This document shows, one piece after another, positions 57,655 to 64,000 of a DNA stretch of 64,000 bases. The stretch lies in contig CM049310.1 of the NCBI GenBank assembly GCA_026874595.1, positions 67,596,056-67,660,055 on the forward strand, read 5' to 3'. Each line of letters begins with the position of its first letter. Within the stretch, counting starts at the first letter, position 1. The notes beneath the pieces are model-generated. The model made no database searches. It saw nothing but the letters and a program-made list of their open reading frames with translations, and had not been told where the DNA came from. The translations under genes and the position numbers were made by a program. This stretch comes from Sipunculus nudus (lineage: Eukaryota; Annelida; Sipuncula; Golfingiida; Sipunculidae).

Positions 57655-60275
57655 AGCTCAGCTGACTATAAGTCATCTGAGCTATAGTCGTGGTCCATTG
57701 TCCGTCGTCCGTCCGTCTGTCGTGCCGTCCGTCCGTCCGTCCGTCCGTAGATGTGGCACGTTTTGAAACCGTAAGACCTAGGAATCCAAAATTTGGCATA
57801 ATGTTAGATGTCCCCAAGATCTCCTACCAAGCCGAAAACTGGGTCTTTGCAACTTCGTTCCTTTGAGAAATTAAGGAAAAACCTCAATTTTTTATTAAAA
57901 ACCTATTTTCACACTTCAGGACTGCCTAATATCAAAACCACTCATCTGTTTTTCCTCATATTTACTATAAATATTCCTCTTTATAGTTCCTATGTACATG
58001 CCAGAAATTATGTCTGTATTATTTAATTTAAAAAAGTTATGGGCCCAAACATAATGCATTTTGTAAAAAATCAGGAAAGATATTTGATCACTTAACACAA
58101 AAAATGTTAAAGCTATCGACCTTTTTTCCAGTAATATAACTTTAATTAATCAAAATTAAATTGTATACCCAAAATTAGATGAAAATCTTTTAAATTTTTT
58201 AAAATATTAATAAAAATAAAAAATTGGTACCTTAAATTTTGCCCAACTTTGACCATGGCACGTTTTTTTCCTGTAAGTACTGTGGATTAAATTTTCACAG
58301 CATGTTTTTGTTAGCATTTCAACTGTTAACACCAAAAATTTGAAACCAGTTGATCAAAAACTGTAGATTTTAATAAGTTTTCAAGCACCATGTAACATAT
58401 TGTTTACATCAAGCTAGTGTTATGCAGTTTGCAAGAGCTCAGCTCCCCAGCTTCAGCTCTTAGTTCCTTAAATTCTGCATACAGTTAGATGTCTCCAAAA
58501 TCCCCTACCATGCCAAGAATTTGGTCACAAGGACTTAATACCTTCGAGATATTAATGAAAAACTTCATTTTTCCATTAAAAACCCATTGTTACACTTCAA
58601 GACTGCCACTGATCTGACTTTAATCATAAATAATATACATATTTTTCATTCTCTATGCACTTGCCAGAATGATGTCAGTATTGCGTAATTGTTTTAAGTT
58701 ATGGGCCCAAACATAATGCACTTTGTAAAAAATCAAGAAATATATTTACTCTCTTAACAAGGGCATTGCTGAAGCTAGAGATTTTTTTGTCAGGGATGTA
58801 ACATTATTTAATCAAATTTCAATTGAATACCCAAAATTAGTTCTGAATTTTTTCAAATTTTATAAGTTATTAGTATAAATATAAAATTAGTACCTTAAAT
58901 TTTGCCCAACTGTGACCATGGCACATTTGTGTCCTGTGAGCACTGTTGATATAATTTTCATATCATGCACACATTAGGATATCAGCTTTTTAGTTTAGAA
59001 AGCTGAAAGAAATTGGCCAAAAATTGTAGCTTTTATTAATGTTTTTTATGAGACCCTGTCAGACTTTGGCTCTCTCCAGCCCCTCTTGAGTCACCTGTAT
59101 GTTGACCTTGTTGACCTTTCATCAAATTATGCACGCTTGAGGCGAGGCATACAGGAATCCAGGCAGCTTATGGCCAGCCACAGTTGATCCAGGTGTCCAA
59201 CCCAACTCATCTAGTAGTTTTAACCAACAACATAATAAACAATAAATTAATAAATTTTTATTGGTTTTTAATAACAAATTAAAGAAAAATAGAAAAGGAA
59301 TTTGTTAGTTTATAATAACAGGAAATTAACTTGCAGTTACTGATGATATAAGAATCTTGTATCGATGGGTAGAATGTCACATATTCCAAATAACACCATG
59401 CAGTCACCTATGGCATTTTTCAGTTCAATTTTAATGATAATAATATTTTAATCATATTATTCATTACTAATCATTAGGGATCATATGAAGGAAATTAATG
59501 ATAGACAAAGATGCAGTTGATAATATTAATCTAGATTCCTACTGTGTCTAGTGTGTACATTGATGTGAAATTAGTCCAAAATGAATTTTTTACAATTATT
59601 TTTTAATATAAATAAAAGCCATAAAACCAGGTACTTATGATCATTATTTAAATGTGTGAATTTTGTATGTTCTGGATTCTCAACATCATTGGTTGGTGAA
59701 ACTGAATAAATACCAGACATGGTGCCAATACTTTGTAATTGTATTTAAATACGAATATGATTATGTACTCCATTATAAAATTTCTTGCATAAAGAATAGG
59801 AATTCAGGTAAAAATGAAAGTATATGAATACTCGTGCATATACTTTCAAAATGTATTCATGAATGCATTCATGAATATATTCTTTAATATTATTTTAATA
59901 ATCATATCAGTTATATTTCATTTTAAAAATCATATGATTCTCTTATTATTTTTTATAAAAATTATATTTGGGACAATATTTGTAATTTTTTTAATAAATA
60001 GTTAAACTCTTATATTATATGTTCTGCTTATAAGTTATATGGCCAAGTCAAAATCTTGTGTGACAATAGTACTCCATTTGTTAATAAAATAAATGAAATC
60101 AATCCTCTTCCCTGTCTCCAAAGGTACTATCAAAATCATACATAAGCTAAACAACAACAACTCATAATACAGCTTATATTTATTACCACACAAAACCAGC
60201 ATGTGCCTCATTTCTAAATAATATTTTTTTATCATATATAACAGCTGAGCGTCGTGACCCATAGGTCCCTTGTTT
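57655..60275 (+). mobile_element. Family I element, full-length copy (2.6 kb)
   Basis: The head AGCTCAGCTGAC / GTCATCTGAGCTA is followed by GTCCGTCC units to about 57746. The body is nearly identical to 17357-20004. The tail is CAGCTGAGC, GACCCATAGGTC, CCTTGTTT. There is no protein. Use of this head, rather than the two before it, gives the length typical of the family. Confidence 0.8.
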
Positions 60276-61233
60276 TTCCTAGTAAGCACTGTTGGTTTAA
60301 TTTTCACAGCATATATACATAAGGATTTAATTTTTTTTAATCTGAAATTTCATAGGAATTGTTTGAAAAGAGTAGCTTTTATTCAAGTTTTCATACACCA
60401 TGTCAAGTGTTGTTTACATCAGGCCCACCTAGAAGTACAGCCTTCACTTGCATTATGTAACCCACCCCAGGCAGCTTGCCTTAGCTCAGCTTGGCCACTA
60501 CTAGCAGGCTTCCCCTCTGCCCTGCACCCCCCCAGCTGGTGCATAAACTAGATGATTGTTATATTTTTGTGTATTTTATTTTATTCTTGGCTATGCTACA
60601 TTTTAGATTTTGTATTGTACCACCAGGGTTACAGTGATTAAAGTGCACATTTAATTGTGTCCACAAAGTGATGCATTGCTATGAAAGTGTGGATGTTCAT
60701 CAGATAAGTAATGCTTTACTTCAGAAGAGTAAAACTTCACCAGGTGTGAAATTGAATATTAATTCGAGTAATTAATTATAGCTGAGATTGTAATTAGCAT
60801 AATGATATTGTTTGTCCCTCATTCAACCAACTGTGTGTATACTTTATTTGAAAAGATGTTTTTATTTTATCAAATTTACTGAATCTTTTATTTTATTTCG
60901 CTGAATAAAATTAAGCATGTACTGAAAACTCCAATGTACAAAACTTTTTAATAGGGATTCAAGGAATAATCTTGTAGATGCTATCTTGTTGCATTATTTT
61001 CTTTTAAATTAAGTTTAAACATTTGATTTAAAAATAATAAAATATATGTGTATGCATAATATGACCAAATATGAGCTACAATCTGGATATATAATGATTG
61101 CAACTTAGAATTCTAATATTTTAACTTATATTTTCAGTTTTTTTATCACAAATTTATAACACTATGCCTTTTCAAAAATTTGCAAAAATTTCAAACTTAA
61201 GCTTGGCGCCGTGACCCATGGGTCCTTTGTTTA
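60276..61233 (+). repeat. Family I long-type 3' fragment
   Basis: The body is as in 40710-41280 and 43870-44200 (long subtype). It ends in GGCGCCGTGACCCATGGGTC, CTTTGTTTA. It directly follows the tail at 60275 and provides an uninterrupted copy of the target in which family V sits at 41277. Confidence 0.65.
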
Positions 61234-61838
61234 TACTCCAGATTCTCAACATCATTGTTTGGCTAAAACTGAATAAATACCAGACATGGTGCGAATACTT
61301 TGCAAATGTATTTGAATACAAATATGAATATGTACTCCATTATAAATTTCTTGCATAAGAATGGGAATTCAGGTAAAAATGAAAGTATTTGAATACCAGT
61401 GCAAATACTTTCAAAATTTATTCATGAATGCATTCATGAATATATTCTATAATATTATTTTAATAATCATTTCAGTTATATTTTATTAAAAAATCATATG
61501 ATTCTCTTATTGTTTTTAATAAAAATTATATTTGCCACAATATTTATTAAATTTGAATAAATAGTTAAACTCTTATTTTATATGTGCTGCTTATCAGTTA
61601 TATGGCCAAGTCAAAAACTGTATGACACTAGCATTCCATTTGTTAATAAAATAAATGAAATTAATCTCTTCCCTGTCTCCAAAGAAACTATCAAAATCAT
61701 ACACCATAAGCTAAACACCAACAACTCATAATACAGCTTATATTTATTTCCATACAAAACCAGCATGTGCCTCATTTCAAAATCAAATTTTTTTATCATA
61801 TATAACAGCTGAGCGCCGTGACCCATGGGTCCCTTATT
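61234..61838 (+). repeat. Family I 3' fragment
   Basis: The body matches 19380-20004 and ends in CAGCTGAGC, the palindrome GACCCATGGGTC and CCTTATTT. It is the third family I tail in a row within 1.6 kb. Confidence 0.65.
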
Positions 61839-61970
61839 TAAACTTCAGGACCGCCTAATATGAAAACTACTCATCTGTTTTACCTAATATTTACCATAAA
61901 TATTCCCCTATACAGTTCCTATGCCAGAAACATGCCAGAAATTGTCTGTATTATATAATTGTATCCGCCA
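61839..61970 (+). repeat. Family I body, left flank of family II insertion
   Basis: The text 'acttcaggaccgcctaatatg' to 'gtctgtattatataatt' continues after the insertion at 63674. Confidence 0.7.
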
Positions 61971-63673
61971 AAACAGAGTTTTGCGGATACTATGTTTTCA
62001 GCTGGTCGCCGCCGCCGCCGCCGCCGCCGCGTAGGTGTCCGGAGAACTCCTCCGTAACCGCTGGGCGGAATTTTCCAAAACCCGGGATTATGTTCGGGTC
62101 ACATGTGAACTGCTGCGCCCCGATTTTGTTTTGACCTCTGACCTTTCCTCTGCGCTCTGCGTCCGTTTGTGCGTCTGTTTCCACACATAAACCCACATAT
62201 CTCGGGAACCGTTTGACCGATCAGGAAAATTTTTTTGCACAAATGTAGCCCTCGGAGAGCTTTATAACATACACCAAAAATGGTGGCGCCACCTGCAACC
62301 ATGTTTGCACAGTGTCCATCTGTTCGTCTGCCTTGGGTTAAAATCACTCATATCTCTGCAGTGACTTGACTAATTCACCTGAAATTCGGCATGCCCAAAC
62401 ATCCTGGATAGCTTTTCTGATTTTATGACAGGTGGCGCCACCTACATTCACGTTGACGCTGCAGACATCCAAGCTCATATCTCGGGAACCGTTTGACCGA
62501 TCAGGAAAATTCTTTTGCACAAATGTAGCCCTTGGAGAGCTTTATAACATACACCAAAAATGGTGGCGCCACCTGCAACCATGTTTGCACAGTGTCCATC
62601 TGTTTGTCTGCCTTGGGTTAAAATCACTCATATCTCTGCAGTGACTTGACTAATTCACCTGAAATTTGGCATGCGTATACATCCTGGATAGCTTATCTGA
62701 TTTTATGACAGGTGGCGCCACCTACATTCACGTTTACGCTGCAGACATCCAAGCTCATATCTCGGGAACCGTTTGACCGATCAGGAAAATTCTTTTGCAC
62801 AAATGTAGCCCTTGGAGAGCTTTATAACATACACCAAAAATGGTGCCACTACCTGCAACCATGTTTGTACAGTGTCCATCTGTTTGTCTGCCTTGGGTTA
62901 AAATCACTCATATCTCTGCAGTGACTTGACTAATTCACCTGAAATTTGGCATGCGTATACATCCTGGATAGCTTTTCTGATTTTATGACAGGTGGCGCCA
63001 CCTACATTCACGTTTACGCTGCAGACATCCAAGCTCATATCTCAGGAACCGTTTGATTGATCAGGAAAATTTTTTTGCACAAATGTAGCCCTTGGAGAGC
63101 TTTATAACATACACCAAAAATGGTGGCGCCACCTGCAACCATGTTTGCACAGTGTCCATCTGTTCGTCTGCCTTGGGTTAAAATCACTCATATCTCTGCA
63201 GTGACTTGACTAATTCACCTGAAATTTGGCATGCGTATACATCCTGGATAGCTTATCCGATTTTATGACAGGTGGCGCCACCTACAATCAAGTTTACGCT
63301 GCAGACATCCAAGCTCATATCTAGGGAACAGTTTGACCAATTGGGCCAAAATTTTGCATGTGTATAGTTCTCACAAAGCTCTTTATCATACGCTAAACTG
63401 GTGGCGCCACCTGCAACCCTTTTTTGCACAGCGTCCATCTGTTTGTCTGCCAAGGGCAAAAATCACTCATATACAATATAGTGGTTTGACTTATCTGCCT
63501 TAAATTTTGCATATGTATACAACTTGCACGGCTTTCTGGGTTTTTTGGTAGGTAGCGCAACCTACATACACAATTTGGCTGCAGACATCCATGCTGATAT
63601 GCAACACTTCACCCGTTCCACTCTGATTTAGGCGGATACAAGTAGTCGCTTGTCGACTACCCGTATTCTAGTT
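61971..63673 (+). mobile_element. Family II element, best-preserved copy (1.7 kb)
   Basis: The head hairpin is GTATCCGCCAAAAC paired with GTTTTGCGGATAC (61971-61990), followed by a (GCC)n run (62007-62030). TTGTATCCGCC at 61969-61979 is the perfect reverse complement of GGCGGATACAA at 63631-63641. A 3' stem GTAGTCG-CTTGT-CGACTAC (63642-63660) and CCGTATTCTAGTT close the element. The body is a regular 280-bp array. No coding sequence is present. Confidence 0.8.
62201..63320 (+). repeat. Four-unit tandem array, exact 280-bp period
   Basis: The anchor at 'ctcgggaaccgtttgacc' recurs at 62201, 62481, 62761, 63041 and (altered) 63321, each exactly 280 bp apart. Each unit has two boxes of or near GGTGGCGCCACC about 150 bp apart, one before TGCAACC and one before TACATTC. 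The unit therefore looks like an old dimer. Unit-to-unit differences are very few, so recent homogenisation is likely. Confidence 0.95.
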
Positions 63674-64000
63674 TAAAAAAGTTATAGGCCCAAACATAAT
63701 GCATTTTGTAAAAAGTCAGGAAATATATTTGATCACTTAACACAAAACATGTTAAAGCTATGGACTTTTTTCCAGTTATATAACTTTAATTAATCAAAAT
63801 TAAATTGTATACCCAAAATTAGATGAAAATCTTTTAAATTTTTTGAAATATTAACAAAAATAAAAAATTGGTACCTTAAATTTTGCCCAAATTTGACCAT
63901 GGCATGTTTTTTTCCTGTAAGTACTGTGGATTTAATTTTCACAGCATGATTTTGTTAGCTTTTTGTCTGTTAACACCAAAAATTTCAAACCATTTTATCA
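63674..64000 (+). repeat. Family I body, right flank of family II insertion (runs off the window)
   Basis: The text resumes at 'aaaaaagttataggcccaaac' and matches 17740-18060 and 58027-58350. Confidence 0.75.

Noticed and set aside
57808-58026. Frame beginning MSPRSPTKPKTGS, also found at 17515
   Set aside because: It lies in the family I body and is only kept because the copies are nearly identical; other copies break it.
62201-63320. CRISPR-like regular repeats
   Set aside because: Units are 280 bp and contiguous, without short repeats and unique spacers, and the DNA is from an animal genome.
30362-64000. ABL exon 3 (rest of SH3 and SH2)
   Set aside because: I looked for the conserved WYHG and FLVRES regions by eye and did not find them; they probably lie beyond the window. 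A profile search in six frames would settle it.
1-64000. Helitron Rep/helicase or other autonomous transposase genes
   Set aside because: No frame long enough or with recognisable motifs was seen. Only a broken CR1-like reverse transcriptase end is present.
1-64000. tRNA, rRNA or known small RNA genes
   Set aside because: I saw no convincing A and B boxes with cloverleaf pairing or rRNA-like conserved sequence. A covariance-model scan would be the proper test.

Overview
This is a stretch of animal nuclear DNA, most likely from a lophotrochozoan and probably a mollusc. It is AT-rich and has no long uninterrupted genes, operons or bacterial-style signals. The only host gene I can support is the 5' part of an ABL tyrosine kinase gene on the + strand. 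Exon 1 (8541-8679) encodes the myristoylated 1b-type N-terminus. Exon 2 (30206-30361) encodes the linker and the start of the SH3 domain. They are separated by a 21.5 kb GT-AG intron, are both in phase 1, and join in frame. The protein resembles the protostome version ([11 protein letters not shown] in the SH3 domain). The repeat content is also of a kind I associate with molluscs. Both points are inference, not proof of species. I did not find exon 3 (rest of SH3 and SH2), so 30362-64000 is read as the next intron.

Almost everything else is repeat DNA in which elements have inserted into one another. At least five families (called I to V here) share one plan. Each starts with a terminal imperfect hairpin next to a T-run, followed by a GTCC/GTCT-rich stretch. 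Most have an internal tandem array with a period of 180-340 bp. Near the 3' end of families I, II, III and V lies a reverse-complement copy of the 5' end; in I, II and V it is followed by a second hairpin and a short T-rich tail. This matches the published architecture of Helentron-associated non-autonomous elements (HINE, DINE-1 and mini-me types). No Rep/helicase coding sequence is visible. Two insertions can be compared with related uninterrupted copies inside the same window. Both show insertion into a T-run without a clear target duplication.

Layout. 1-8,150: a family V tail, foldback elements and MITEs, family I fragments, a Mutator-like 1.38 kb element with a 9-bp target duplication, and microsatellites. 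8,150-8,680: putative ABL promoter, upstream ORFs and exon 1. 8,680-30,205: ABL intron 1, with two pogo-like TA-flanked elements, families I, II and III and their tandem arrays, and a 42-bp minisatellite just before exon 2. 30,206-30,361: exon 2. 30,362-64,000: families I to V, a CR1-like LINE 3' fragment, another TA-flanked inverted-repeat element, three minisatellites, several chimaeric or tandem joins of element ends, and a few long stretches of apparently unique intron sequence.

The most interesting signals are the shared architecture of the five families, the GGTGGCGCCACC palindrome that recurs across otherwise different families, dense nuclear-receptor-like half-sites carried by families III and V, a cluster of GTCTAGAC palindromes, and a short upstream ORF that stops one base before the ABL start codon.
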